Assembly: GCA_029213065.1 (NCBI GenBank)
Contig: JARGPH010000001.1
Span: forward strand, 370,077 to 434,076
Length of the DNA stretch: 64,000 bases
Direction of reading: 5' to 3'
Source of the DNA: Verrucomicrobiales bacterium
GTDB taxonomy: Bacteria; Verrucomicrobiota; Verrucomicrobiia; Verrucomicrobiales; DEV007
The first letter of the stretch is position 1. Every line of letters starts with the position of its first letter. Below, piece by piece: positions 17,601 through 26,191 of the stretch. Both the position numbers and the translations under genes were made by a program. The notes below the pieces were generated by a model that saw nothing but the letters and a program-made list of their open reading frames with translations, did not search any database and had not been told where the DNA came from.

Positions 17601-17953
17601 TCGAAAACAGCCTCGGCAATCCTGAAATCTGCGCGGCGCTATCAAGGACCGGTGAAACGACAGAGCTCTGGCGCGAGAAGAATTTTGAAATCCTCCTCGA
17701 CGGGGCGTGGCTCTCGGGAACGTTCGACCGTGTTGTCCTTGAGCTGGGAGAAAACGGGCTTCCCGCAAGTGCGACGATTATTGATTTCAAAACCGATCAG
17801 GTCAACGAATCCAATTTGGCTGAGGCGACAGAAAAACATCGCTCCCAGCTCAAAACCTACCGGGAAGTCCTTTCCAAAATGACAGGTCTTCCTCACGAGG
17901 CCATTTCCACGCTTCTGCTCTTCACACGGGTCGCTAAACTCAGCAAAATTTGA
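14648..17953 (+). CDS. addA: AddA-like helicase-nuclease (UvrD superfamily)
   Basis: About 1101 residues from the ATG at 14648 (MPALSHIPNE...). Walker A ASAGSGKT is near residue 14. Helicase motifs include DEFQDTNFIQW (II), GDIKQAIYAWRGGD (III), MTYHKSKGLTFDMVILPD (V) and YVAMTRARYANYLVALP (VI). The C-terminal PD-(D/E)XK nuclease reads GTFDRVVLELG...IIDFKTDQ. It is the active helicase and one of two nucleases of the AddAB complex. It is separated from addB by about 1.75 kb containing three small genes. Confidence 0.9.
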   Translation: MPALSHIPNEMIRASAGSGKTYQLTNRYIALMAVELKSGREVHPERIIAVTFTRKAAGEFFDAILVKLAKASTDPNAGSELAGPGNDPLAEALRSLSQEEFRELLRIFIQRMPRLFLGTLDSFFSNILRSFPSEFGLTSDFEVMDDYRAANAIDRVYEAVFSRRVGPNQDDQYHDAFLESFRQATFGKEESNVIRSLDDFVEKLHGIYLNAPSEKFWGDPTQIWTRETNRWLVDGISPDKEIARLFETFEAIPEQVNETYWNEFRAEIEEHFPGAPFGKRTKYMLPRLLEAWPQLEAGHAEIKFNRTVHEFNAVACEAVQRLLQWLIGSELKTKLQRTRGVWELLNRYESVYSDRVRRVGQLTFQDVQLLLAGHESIRSEGDKDRNAPVLTQMPDDFERLRIDYRLDARYNHWLLDEFQDTNFIQWKVISNLIDEVVQDTSGTRSLFQVGDIKQAIYAWRGGDTRLFNDIFEHYNANGERVLPRSLDTSFRSVSAVLDPVNTIFRDEAAMRAIKLPEETLNRWEWNDHLVAESNKGKPGYTAFLNPQGSEGAKPGQEDLYEVVKNILEETEPTKRGLSCAILVRGNKRGHEIVDYLRANSDIPVVSESDQLIATDNPVNLTLLSFFQLAAHPGDKFAWEHLRMSPFRSVIEEKNLTPGKLARQLASDIFEIGFEPLVRQLAQDLESACGTEFDAFTKGRIENFALAARLYGETGSRDIDDFLAYVSRHTTRESVDSSAVQVMTYHKSKGLTFDMVILPDLKSDSLTSAKLDIGAKTNEHREVQWVLDMPGKEITAADPVLGEYLAEKQAESAYESLCMYYVAMTRARYANYLVALPQGPKSRSMNFVKLIEDTLADEPQDIHLGDNVASLLFETGADTGGREWFENHRLKSSDPGESKAPADQAHHENPEPRLRPRRRTPSGSEERQLSAKQLFQSSGSHARELGTLVHALFEKIEWADEKTTEKLGEQWTGKRDSLFEEAFQQIENSLGNPEICAALSRTGETTELWREKNFEILLDGAWLSGTFDRVVLELGENGLPASATIIDFKTDQVNESNLAEATEKHRSQLKTYREVLSKMTGLPHEAISTLLLFTRVAKLSKI

Positions 17954-17971
17954 ATTTTCCGCGAATCTTAA

Positions 17972-18889
17972 TTGCGCTCAATCCGTCAAATTTGTATACT
18001 CAAAGCAGGCTCAGAAACCTCAAATCCATTGTACGAAGAATATCACATTTCCGGCATCAAACAGTCTTACCGCCACACGAGCAGGTCAAAGACGATCGTC
18101 TTACCGATCCTGATGACGGTGATTCTCGCGTTCATGGCTTTGTTCTACTTCTCGGGTGATCCAACCGAACTGATTGAGGAAGAAACCGTCATCGTCGCGA
18201 CTCCCGTCAGAGAGGTGATTGAAGTGAATTCCCGGGAAATCACAGGGGAAACAACTTTCGAGGCAATTTCCCCTTCCTCTGCTGAAGAGGAACCTACGGT
18301 CGAAGAAGCGAACGCTCCGGAACCTGAACCGGCCGAAAGCGAACGTCTCAAAACAGCTGCGACCGTGGCCGAACCAATTCAGAAGAAAGGATTCACTCCC
18401 TGGATGGAGCCGCTCGCCCTCGACACTTACATTCGCGCCAAATCATCCGGAAGCGGAAAGACCTTCTGGGAGAGCGGACACTGGATCACGGCAGTGGAAG
18501 GACGTTGGAACGACGGCACCCGTGAATTCCGGATTGCCTACGATGAGATTCCCGAGATCGAAACCTGGCAGTGGCGCTACAAGGTCAACCAGAGCCAAAA
18601 GGAGTTTGCAACAAGCGTTACCGAGATGGTCGATCAAGGCTACACTCTCGTGCAGACGCAGACCTTCCGTCAGCCTGACGGGGAGCACCGCTATCAGGGA
18701 GTCTGGCACCGACAGTTGGCTCGACCCACCGTAGCGGAGACGACTGCGATTCAAAATACGGTTCAGACGGCCATCCAGGAATCTCCCGCTCCGGCACAGC
18801 AGGCAGACATCGCGCCCGCTGCGAGTTCCACCGCGACGGTTTCGTCCGAATCACGCGGACTCAACGTAAACCGGCTTACCTTCCGGTAG
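17972..18889 (+). CDS. Single-pass membrane protein with a BTRD1-like repeat
   Basis: Up to 305 residues from a TTG at 17972; a second TTG at 18029 would give a start at YEEYHISGIK. One membrane helix follows a basic segment (about residues 42-61). Then come an acidic, Pro-rich linker and a domain with a WESGHWITAVEGRW strand and a GYTLVQTQTFRQPDGEHRYQ...VW segment. That segment resembles the short tandem repeat known from polyglycine hydrolases (bacterial tandem repeat domain 1). It follows addA by 18 bases and converges on rnr. Function unknown. Confidence 0.6.
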   Translation: MRSIRQICILKAGSETSNPLYEEYHISGIKQSYRHTSRSKTIVLPILMTVILAFMALFYFSGDPTELIEEETVIVATPVREVIEVNSREITGETTFEAISPSSAEEEPTVEEANAPEPEPAESERLKTAATVAEPIQKKGFTPWMEPLALDTYIRAKSSGSGKTFWESGHWITAVEGRWNDGTREFRIAYDEIPEIETWQWRYKVNQSQKEFATSVTEMVDQGYTLVQTQTFRQPDGEHRYQGVWHRQLARPTVAETTAIQNTVQTAIQESPAPAQQADIAPAASSTATVSSESRGLNVNRLTFR

Positions 18890-18913
18890 GTTTTCCGGTA
18901 GTATTTCCGGCAA

Positions 18914-21184
18914 TCACCACTCGAGTTCCTGAGCGTCCATCGCCGGAACAAAATCGACAAATCCCCGGCTGCGATTCACCCTGTGGATCCGCACCGAAAG
19001 TCTCGTTCCCGCTGCGAGACGCGGGCCGCCGGCACGACTCCGGAATTCATCCCGCGCCCGGTCGAAAAAATACTCGTGACGCGACGGCAAATCATCGCGG
19101 CGAATCATTCCTTTAATCATGAGGTCATCGAGTTCACAAAATGCCCCGACCGGCCGCACTTCGTGAATCGTCGCCTCGAAGCTGGCGTCCCTGTCTTTGC
19201 TCAGAACGTGTTCCAGATACTCAATCAACTTCAGCTTCTTCGTTTCCATTTCCGCGTCCGCGGCAATCCGCTCGGTCCGCGAAATGTGTTTCGCGATATC
19301 CGCCATCCCCGCGAGCGGAGGCACTGCGTCAGGACGCCCGGGCGCAGTCGGCTCGTTGCGGTGGGAGAGAATTCGCCTGAGGACCCGGTGAACCACGAGA
19401 TCAGCGTATCGTCGAATCGGGCTTGTGAAATGCGTGTAGTTCATTTTTGAAAGACCGTAGTGCCCGGCCGGCTCGACCGAGTATTCAGCCCGTCTCAAAC
19501 TTTTCAGCAAGGCGAGTTTCACTCCGGGCTCCTCGATCGTCCCCTTCACGTTCGAGAGCAGCTTCTGCAACTCGGGGCGATGCGTCACGTCTCCCACCTG
19601 ATGTCCGAAACTCCGCGCCAGCTCCGCAAATTCCTGCAATTTCGTTTCGTCAGGATCTTCATGCACCCGGTAGATCGAAGCCGTCTGAGCTTTCTTGATC
19701 TCGTAAGCGACCGCCTCGTTGGCCGCGAGCATAAACTCCTCGATCAATTGATGGCTCTCGTCGTAAATGCTCTTCGTCACATCAACAGCGCGCCCTTTCT
19801 CATCGAGAATCACCCTTACCTCGGGAAAATCGAGATCCAGTGAGCCTTCGGCAATGCGCTTCTCCCGCAACATCGAGGCGAGATGCCACGCTCTCTTGAG
19901 ATGCTTCACCAGCTTCTTTTCCTTTTCGTCTTCAATCGCATTCACCTTTGTCTCATCGAACTGCATCCGCTCGAAGGCCTCCTCGTAGGAATATCGGTGC
20001 TGGCTTCGAATCACCGCTGAGACGAAGCGGGAGCCGGTGACTTTCCCCTTCGAATCGAATTCCAAAATCGCGGCATGGGTTAACCGCTCAACATTCGGCT
20101 TCAAACTGCACACGCCGTTGCTCAACTTCTCGGGCAACATCGGAATGACGCGATCGGCCAGATAAACACTGTTCCCCCGCTTCCGGGCCTCTCCGTCGAT
20201 CGCGGTCTTCGGCTTCACGTAGTGGGCGACATCCGCAATATGAACCGCCAACTCCCAATTGCCGCCCGCCTTTTCGGTGACACAAATGGCATCGTCAAAA
20301 TCCTTCGCATCGGCCGGATCAATCGTGAAAACCTCGCGGTCACGCCAGTCCTCACGACGCTCGATTTCCTCATCACTGACCAATTCATCAATCAACTCAG
20401 CCTCGTGAAGGACGGGGTCGGGAAATTCCACGGGCAGTCCATACCGGTGAATAATCGAAAGCATATCGACACCGGGAGCGTCCTCCGGACCAAGCACCCG
20501 CGTCATCACCGCCGACGGAATCGAATTTGGATCTTTCCACCCGGCAAATTCAGCAATGACCACATCGCCCTTTTCCGCTCCCGGCAGCACTTCGAGCAGG
20601 CGGAAGGAAGTGGGAAGCCGACCGTCACCGGGAACCACCGTTGCCCTGGTTCCCTGTGAGTAAAATTTTCCGACGATCGTGGTGTTTTTCCTCTCAAGAA
20701 TCTCAACCACCCGCGCTGTGTAGGCGTCATCATGATGCCTCGACTCGCGCCCCTGTCGATTCAATTCCCTGCGCTCCCGCCTCGGCTCGCTCTTCTGGAG
20801 ACGCACCGCAACGAGGTCTCCATCGAGAGCTGTTGAAGTGAACCGCCCCGGAATGAAAACCTTAGGCCGGGCCATGTCCCGGAATACCTCGTGCGCCTCA
20901 GCGTTGTCGGGAATGAAAAAGGCACTCTTCTTTTTACGGTCACGCGAAAACTCAATACGACCTGTCAGGGCAGCTTCATCCAATGCTTTTGAAGGAGAAC
21001 GAAAACGGGACTTTTTCCCGGCAACAAGACTTCCATTCGCAAGAAGTTCATTGAGAGCGTTGCGAAAAGCCGCCCTTTCCTTCGAGGGAACATTGAGAGC
21101 CCTAGCCATCTCCGATTTGTTCAGCGGATGGTAGCCGGGCGAGCCCACCAGGTTGAGAATGGATTGAATAAGATCTTTTTTCAA
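18914..21184 (-). CDS. rnr: Ribonuclease R
   Basis: A 756-residue RNase II/R family 3'-5' exoribonuclease. The order is an N-terminal winged-helix region (1-70), cold-shock domains (about 75-230), the RNB catalytic domain with DPADAKDFDDAIC (289-301) holding the metal-binding aspartates, and a C-terminal S1 domain (about 650-735) ending in FVPAMDAQELEW. The length fits RNase R rather than RNase II. It degrades structured RNA. It is a single gene, convergent with the membrane protein gene at 18889 and divergent from the pseudopilin gene. Confidence 0.95.
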   Translation of the reverse strand: MKKDLIQSILNLVGSPGYHPLNKSEMARALNVPSKERAAFRNALNELLANGSLVAGKKSRFRSPSKALDEAALTGRIEFSRDRKKKSAFFIPDNAEAHEVFRDMARPKVFIPGRFTSTALDGDLVAVRLQKSEPRRERRELNRQGRESRHHDDAYTARVVEILERKNTTIVGKFYSQGTRATVVPGDGRLPTSFRLLEVLPGAEKGDVVIAEFAGWKDPNSIPSAVMTRVLGPEDAPGVDMLSIIHRYGLPVEFPDPVLHEAELIDELVSDEEIERREDWRDREVFTIDPADAKDFDDAICVTEKAGGNWELAVHIADVAHYVKPKTAIDGEARKRGNSVYLADRVIPMLPEKLSNGVCSLKPNVERLTHAAILEFDSKGKVTGSRFVSAVIRSQHRYSYEEAFERMQFDETKVNAIEDEKEKKLVKHLKRAWHLASMLREKRIAEGSLDLDFPEVRVILDEKGRAVDVTKSIYDESHQLIEEFMLAANEAVAYEIKKAQTASIYRVHEDPDETKLQEFAELARSFGHQVGDVTHRPELQKLLSNVKGTIEEPGVKLALLKSLRRAEYSVEPAGHYGLSKMNYTHFTSPIRRYADLVVHRVLRRILSHRNEPTAPGRPDAVPPLAGMADIAKHISRTERIAADAEMETKKLKLIEYLEHVLSKDRDASFEATIHEVRPVGAFCELDDLMIKGMIRRDDLPSRHEYFFDRARDEFRSRAGGPRLAAGTRLSVRIHRVNRSRGFVDFVPAMDAQELEW

Positions 21185-21356
21185 AGCGAAGCGTGTTTCC
21201 GTGTGTCAGGACAAGATAAAAGAGAGCAGCAGGTTCGTCCAAAACTCACGAAAAGGCTGGACGGAGAGCGGACTGATGTGTTTACATAGTATTGCAGCAC
21301 AAAAAGTGAAGGAATTCGAAAAATATTCTCGTCACTAACTTCCTGCTGCGTTAAAC

Positions 21357-21959
21357 ATGCCTCCAATTATGAGAAAATCACCCTTTACCCATCGCGTCTC
21401 CGGCTTCACTCTTCTTGAGCTTCTCGTTGTCATCGCTATCATCGGAATCCTCGCAGGGCTTATGTTCCCGGCGACTACCGGTGCCTTGCGCAGAGCTGAG
21501 CGAACTCATGCAGAGAATACTGCCTACAACCTGAAAAACGCGATTTCAGCCTACTTTACGGAGTATCGCAAGTACCCTGCGGAATCGGGCACTCAGGAAT
21601 CATCAGCGCTGAGAACCGATTCGACTCTCATGGACATCCTTCTCGGAGCCGATAACAGCTCGGGTGAAGCACTGAATCCCCGTAAAATTGCCTTCTACAG
21701 CGGTAAACAAGCGAAGAAAGCGGCTGAAGGTAAATGGCGCAAGGGAATCACTCTTGGTTCTGATGGAGGCGGTGAGCTCTGGGATCCCTATTCCGAATAT
21801 TACTACGTTCGGATGGACCTCGATTACAACAACCGCGTAGAGAAGCCGAACTGGGATCAATCCACCGAGGCGACCGTTCTTCCCGAAGCCATTCTTGTAT
21901 GGAGCGCCGGGAAAGACACCGACGAAACGACTGATAAAGACAATATCAAAACCTGGTAA
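21357..21959 (+). CDS. Type II secretion/type IV pilus pseudopilin-like protein
   Basis: A 200-residue protein with a short basic leader and the prepilin peptidase site G-FTLLELLVVIAIIGILAG, with Glu at position +5 of the mature protein, followed by the N-terminal alpha-helix. The GspG-like body includes NLKNAISAYFTEYRKYP and a late DPYSEYYYVRMDLDYNN. No other pilus or secretion gene is nearby, which fits the scattered pseudopilins of PVC bacteria. A second ATG at 21369 is also possible. It ends 36 bases before a good terminator. Confidence 0.85.
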   Translation: MPPIMRKSPFTHRVSGFTLLELLVVIAIIGILAGLMFPATTGALRRAERTHAENTAYNLKNAISAYFTEYRKYPAESGTQESSALRTDSTLMDILLGADNSSGEALNPRKIAFYSGKQAKKAAEGKWRKGITLGSDGGGELWDPYSEYYYVRMDLDYNNRVEKPNWDQSTEATVLPEAILVWSAGKDTDETTDKDNIKTW

Positions 21960-21995
21960 TCCAAATTCCGGCATTCCCGGAAAGGAGCGAAAGAC

Positions 21996-22029
21996 GCCGA
22001 ATCACCCTCTCCGGGGATTCGGCTTTTTT
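21996..22029 (+). terminator. Intrinsic terminator after pseudopilin gene
   Basis: GCCGAATC (21996-22003) pairs with GATTCGGC (22016-22023) and is followed by six T residues (22024-22029) on the plus strand. It lies 36 bases after the pseudopilin stop and just before the convergent oxidoreductase gene. Confidence 0.85.
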
Positions 22030-22042
22030 CTGCTCTACTCGT

Positions 22043-23389
22043 CTAGGCGTTACCTTTAATCAGCTTCTTCAGATCCCAGCCTTCGCGATAATCGCGGGTG
22101 AGAAATTTATTCGCTTCCGGCTTGTTGGTGAACTCGACTTTCTCAGCGTCCCATTTGAGTTTCTCTTTGGGAAACCGAATCGCGATATTCGCGAGAAGAA
22201 TCGTCTCGGTGAGGCGACCACCGTAATCAAAGCCGTCAGTAGGTTGCTCTTCGAGTATGCACCCATCAATCCATCCGTGATAGTGATCCTTATCATCGGC
22301 CATTTCATAATCTTCAAGCAGTTCGCCGCCCTCGACGTAGATTTTCGGGGCCGCGACGTGGGGAATCACGAGGGTGCCCTCTTCACCGATCAACATGGAA
22401 CCGGAACGGGGTAACGCCTCCCGTGCCGAGAGGTGAGACCCGCTTGTGGAAGGAAGCCGACCGCCATCATACCAGGTGATCTTGATGCGATCACCGGTTG
22501 TGTATTCCGTCCCCGGAGCAGTGAAGCTGTACATCGTCTGAGCAGGCCAGACCTCGTCATTCATTCCCGAATGTTCCGCAATATAATCGTCGGTCGGGCC
22601 GGTGATCTTCAGAGCCGTGAAAACCGGATCCAAAATATGGCATCCGAAATCACCGATCGCCCCGCTCCCGAAATCCTGCCAGTCACGCCACCCCCAGGGA
22701 TGATAACATTTGTCCGCAGCGCTGTAGGGGCGCATCGGAGCAACCCCGATCCAACTGTCCCAATTGAGATTCTCCGGAACCGGATCTTCCCCTTTGGGGC
22801 GGCTGATATGCCCGCTCCTTCCGTGCCCGGGAGTCGGCACCCAACTTCTCACCTCCTTGATTTTTCCGATCCGGCCTGACTGCGCAATCTGCACCGCAGT
22901 CCGATAAAACTTATGAGAGTGAATCTGGTTACCGAGACGGGTGATCACCCCGGTTTCTTTGGCGACACGCATCATTTCGCGGTTTTCCCAGACATTATGA
23001 GTCATCGGTTTCTGACAATAGACGTGTTTACCTAGCTGCATCGCACTGATCGCGCAGTAGGCGTGCATGTGATCGGGAGTTGAAACGGTTACCGCATCAA
23101 TTTGATCTCCCACCTTGTCGAACATCTCGCGGAAATCCTGATAGATGGGCGTCTCGGGACTGAGCTTTTTGACATTCAACGTCCGGTTCGTATCCACGTC
23201 ACAGAATGCGACATACTTCTGATACGAATGCATCGACATCGCTTTGATGTCACTGAATCCCTTTCCATCCGAGCCGATAGATGCGAGCTGCAATTTGGAA
23301 TTTAAATTCTGTCCGCGAACGATCGCCGGAGCCGCTGCGAGAAACGATGCTGCCGCACCACCTTTAAGCAAATTACGCCTTGTTGTCAT
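22043..23389 (-). CDS. Gfo/Idh/MocA family oxidoreductase, Tat-exported
   Basis: A 448-residue protein with a Tat signal (TRRNLLKGGAAASFLAAAPA). The Rossmann half includes IGSDGKGFSDI, then VSTPDHMHAYCAISAMQLGK and HVYCQKPMTHN, the EKP-like lysine motif of the family; the C-terminal half is the alpha/beta substrate domain. These proteins oxidise or rearrange sugars using NAD(P) and are greatly expanded in PVC bacteria. The gene follows the sulfatase gene by 63 bases on the same strand, suggesting a shared role in sugar breakdown. Confidence 0.9.
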   Translation of the reverse strand: MTTRRNLLKGGAAASFLAAAPAIVRGQNLNSKLQLASIGSDGKGFSDIKAMSMHSYQKYVAFCDVDTNRTLNVKKLSPETPIYQDFREMFDKVGDQIDAVTVSTPDHMHAYCAISAMQLGKHVYCQKPMTHNVWENREMMRVAKETGVITRLGNQIHSHKFYRTAVQIAQSGRIGKIKEVRSWVPTPGHGRSGHISRPKGEDPVPENLNWDSWIGVAPMRPYSAADKCYHPWGWRDWQDFGSGAIGDFGCHILDPVFTALKITGPTDDYIAEHSGMNDEVWPAQTMYSFTAPGTEYTTGDRIKITWYDGGRLPSTSGSHLSAREALPRSGSMLIGEEGTLVIPHVAAPKIYVEGGELLEDYEMADDKDHYHGWIDGCILEEQPTDGFDYGGRLTETILLANIAIRFPKEKLKWDAEKVEFTNKPEANKFLTRDYREGWDLKKLIKGNA

Positions 23390-23452
23390 GGCACTATGTC
23401 AGCGAAACCACCCCTGTTGGTCGAGCTACATTCCCCCGCAATTGCGCGGGCA

Positions 23453-24940
23453 CTACTCGGAAACTTCGTAAAGACTCTGCAGACGCTTCAACTCGGAATG
23501 CAATCCGGATTGAACCTCCAACAAGGCAGGATCATCGTAGCGACTCTCCAACTCCAGGGGATCACTCTCAATGTCGAAGAGCTCCCAGGAATCTAGATGT
23601 GACTCAGGAAATCGAATCAATTTATAGCGGCCGTCTGTCACTCCGAAGTGAAGCGGGACGCCATGCCCTCCGCTCTCATAGTAGTGATAGTAATGCGTCT
23701 TGCGCCAATCCTGAGGAGTCGCCCCGCGAAGGACCGGCACGAGTGACGCGCCCTGAAGATCCTCCGGGAGAGGTGCCCCCGCGAGATCGAGAAAGGTGGA
23801 GGCAAAATCGAGATTCGAAACGATATCATCCCTATTCACCGAACCGGCCTCAATGTGCCCCGGCCACCGGACGAGCAGAGGGGTGCGAAAACTCTCTTCA
23901 TACATCCAACGTTTATCGAACCAGCCGTGTTCACCAAGATAGAAGCCCTGGTCGGAGCTGTAGATCACAATCGTGTTATCCGAAAGCCCGTTATCATCAA
24001 GGTAGTCAAGGAGCCGGCCGACACTCTCATCAACCGCCTTCACACAACGAAGATAATTTTTAATGTATCTTTGATAGTGCCACCGGGTCTTGTCTTTCCC
24101 TTCAAGGTTTGCCTCGAGAAACGCCTTGTTCCGGGAAACGAAATACGCATCCAGCGCCGCCTTCTGCTCAGGGGTATGCTTACTCGAGTATTGAAACATC
24201 AACCGAAAGTCGCCCATATGATCCGCGATCCCCATTTCATGCTGAGCAGCTGCCTTGCTCCTCCCCGAATAATCATCAAACAAGGTGACCGGCTCAGGGA
24301 CCTCAACATCATCGAGAAACTCGAGGTGCCTGATCGCAGGCTCCCAGCGCCCGTGCGGCGCCTTGTGCTGAGACATGAGTAAGAACGGCTTCTCAGGATC
24401 CCGACTTTCCAGCCAATCAATCGAGTGATCGGTAATAATGTCAGTGACATAGCCTTCGGAAACAGCTATTCCCCCACTGGTTCGGAGCCGCGGATTGTAA
24501 TATTCCCCCTGTCCTTTCAGCACTTCAAAATGATCAAATCCGGTCGGCTCGGATTTGAGGTGCCACTTCCCGACAATCGCCGTCGAATAACCCGCTTGTT
24601 GCAGCAACTTCGGAGCAGTCTGCTGTGTCCCGTCAAAAGTATCGGTATTCGTGGTGAATCCATTTAAATGGGAATACTTCCCCGTGAGGACGACGGCACG
24701 GGAAGGCCCGCAAATCGAGTTCGTAACATAGCATTTGCGAAACAGGATTCCCTCCCTCGCGATTCGGTCGATGTTGGGAGTCGGAGCCAACTTTGCGAGC
24801 GGACCGCCATACGCACTGATCGCCTGAGTGGCGTGATCATCGCAAAAAATAAAAAGAATGTTAGGGCGCTTCTCCGCCGCTGACAGGAAACTGGAAAGAA
24901 ACACAGCGCCCAGGATGAAAATCAAAATCCTTTTCGACAT
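23453..24940 (-). CDS. Sulfatase (arylsulfatase family)
   Basis: A 495-residue protein from the ATG at 24940 (MSKRILIFILG...), with a signal peptide of about 22 residues. The metal site begins with NILFIFCDDHA. The formylglycine motif is CGPSR, with Cys77 as the residue to be oxidised. Later motifs NTIVIYSSDQGFYLGEHGW and KRWMYEESFRTPLLVRWPG are typical of family S1 exported sulfatases acting on polysaccharides. A formylglycine-generating enzyme that could activate it is at 50203-51162. The oxidoreductase gene lies downstream on the same strand. Confidence 0.95.
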   Translation of the reverse strand: MSKRILIFILGAVFLSSFLSAAEKRPNILFIFCDDHATQAISAYGGPLAKLAPTPNIDRIAREGILFRKCYVTNSICGPSRAVVLTGKYSHLNGFTTNTDTFDGTQQTAPKLLQQAGYSTAIVGKWHLKSEPTGFDHFEVLKGQGEYYNPRLRTSGGIAVSEGYVTDIITDHSIDWLESRDPEKPFLLMSQHKAPHGRWEPAIRHLEFLDDVEVPEPVTLFDDYSGRSKAAAQHEMGIADHMGDFRLMFQYSSKHTPEQKAALDAYFVSRNKAFLEANLEGKDKTRWHYQRYIKNYLRCVKAVDESVGRLLDYLDDNGLSDNTIVIYSSDQGFYLGEHGWFDKRWMYEESFRTPLLVRWPGHIEAGSVNRDDIVSNLDFASTFLDLAGAPLPEDLQGASLVPVLRGATPQDWRKTHYYHYYESGGHGVPLHFGVTDGRYKLIRFPESHLDSWELFDIESDPLELESRYDDPALLEVQSGLHSELKRLQSLYEVSE

Positions 24941-24999
24941 TCCCACCCATACGCGATAATGGGCGAACGACGCAACCATCACCAGGTAACTTCATCACG

Positions 25000-25947
25000 A
25001 TGAAATCCCGACTCAATCCTGCTATCCTGCCCATTCAAGCCTCCAACCCGATAGGGAGGTTGAGGTGGGCCATTGGTCTGACCCTGTTGACTCTCGCACT
25101 GAACCCTCTTGCCTTTGGGCAAAACCAAAAGAAATCCCCTCAAATCCCTGCAGGCATAAAAGTCGAAAGAGACCTCCTCTACGCCACCCACAACCAAGTC
25201 GACTTAAAACTCGATCTCTACCTCCCTGAAGCAGAACCAAACGGTCTCATGCCCGCCGTCATCTGGATTCACGGCGGTGGCTGGCTCAAGGGAAGCAAAG
25301 ACAAATGCCCCGCTGCCTTTCTCGCTCAACACGGGTTCGCCGTCGCCAGCATCAGCTACCGGCTCGCCGACACAACGCAGTGGCCCGGCCAAATCGACGA
25401 TTGCTGCGCCGCAGTGCGATGGCTGCGAAGCAATGGTGAAAAATACGGAATCGACGGTGAGAGAATCGGAGCCTGGGGAAGTTCGGCCGGCGGGCATCTC
25501 GCTGCTCTTCTCGGAACCCGCGACGCGGATCAAAGCGCCGGAGTAGACGCGAGAGTCCAGGCAGTTTGTGACTGGTTCGGCCCCACCAATCTCCTCACGA
25601 TGCCACCCAACAACGTCAGCGAAACCCGAACCGCAGAACAGGTCGCCAACTCAAACGGCGCGAAACTTCTCGGAACCACAGTTCGCGAAGTTCCCGAATT
25701 GGCGAAGGACGCCAGCGCCCTCTTTCACATTACCAAAGAGGATCCCCCGTTTCTTATCACGCACGGAAGCGAAGACCCCGGAGTGCCACTATCGCAAAGC
25801 ATCACCTTTCACGATGCCCTGCAGAAGGCCGGGATCAAATCACGGTTCGTCATCGTCAAGGGAGCCAAACACGGTGGAAAAGAATTCCAGTCTGACAAAG
25901 TCAAAAACACCGTCGTCGCGTTCTTCAAGGAAACGCTCAAGCCTTAA
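25000..25947 (+). CDS. Secreted alpha/beta-hydrolase esterase
   Basis: A 315-residue protein with an N-terminal hydrophobic stretch (about 23-41, AIGLTLLTLALNPLAFG) as export signal. Oxyanion motif HGGGW is at 91-95, nucleophile elbow GSSAGG at 160-165 (Ser162), the acid in HGSEDPGVP, and the histidine in VKGAKHGGKEF. This is the hormone-sensitive-lipase-like or acetyl-xylan-esterase-like type (BD-FAE group). It is divergent from the sulfatase gene, 59 bases apart, and could remove acyl groups from the same kind of glycan (inference). Confidence 0.88.
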   Translation: MKSRLNPAILPIQASNPIGRLRWAIGLTLLTLALNPLAFGQNQKKSPQIPAGIKVERDLLYATHNQVDLKLDLYLPEAEPNGLMPAVIWIHGGGWLKGSKDKCPAAFLAQHGFAVASISYRLADTTQWPGQIDDCCAAVRWLRSNGEKYGIDGERIGAWGSSAGGHLAALLGTRDADQSAGVDARVQAVCDWFGPTNLLTMPPNNVSETRTAEQVANSNGAKLLGTTVREVPELAKDASALFHITKEDPPFLITHGSEDPGVPLSQSITFHDALQKAGIKSRFVIVKGAKHGGKEFQSDKVKNTVVAFFKETLKP

Positions 25948-25948
25948 G

Positions 25949-26143
25949 CTACAAACTGCCCCCAACGACCTCGGTCGCGCCTTTGATAAGGCGGCAGAAT
26001 TCTTTCTTCGTTACGCGGTGGTGCGTATCCTTTTCAGGATCGAGCGGATCGATACGCTTGTATTCGACCGCGAGGCGTTCGAGCACAACAATTCGATAGA
26101 GATCCTCACCCTGTTTCCAGAGCTGGTTTTGATACAGCTTCAT
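25949..26143 (-). CDS. Small conserved-looking protein, unknown
   Basis: A 64-residue soluble protein (MKLYQNQLWKQGEDLYRIVV...), with mixed charged residues and the phrase TKKEFCRLIKGATEV near the end. It ends one base from the esterase stop on the other strand and lies 48 bases after the methyltransferase gene. The protein-like composition and compact fit between neighbours support it as a gene. No family is recognised. Confidence 0.65.
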   Translation of the reverse strand: MKLYQNQLWKQGEDLYRIVVLERLAVEYKRIDPLDPEKDTHHRVTKKEFCRLIKGATEVVGGSL

Positions 26144-26191
26144 TATCTTGAGACTAACACGGAATTGAAGACTTGCGCGAAAAAGCCTCCC

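Noticed and set aside
25066..25110. Possible degenerate copy of the 22-bp repeat inside the esterase signal peptide (GAGTCAACAGGGTCAG on the minus strand, with a second AGGGT 22 bases away)
   Set aside because: Only one unit matches well, the second shares little more than AGGGTT, and the stretch encodes a normal hydrophobic signal segment; chance is a sufficient explanation.
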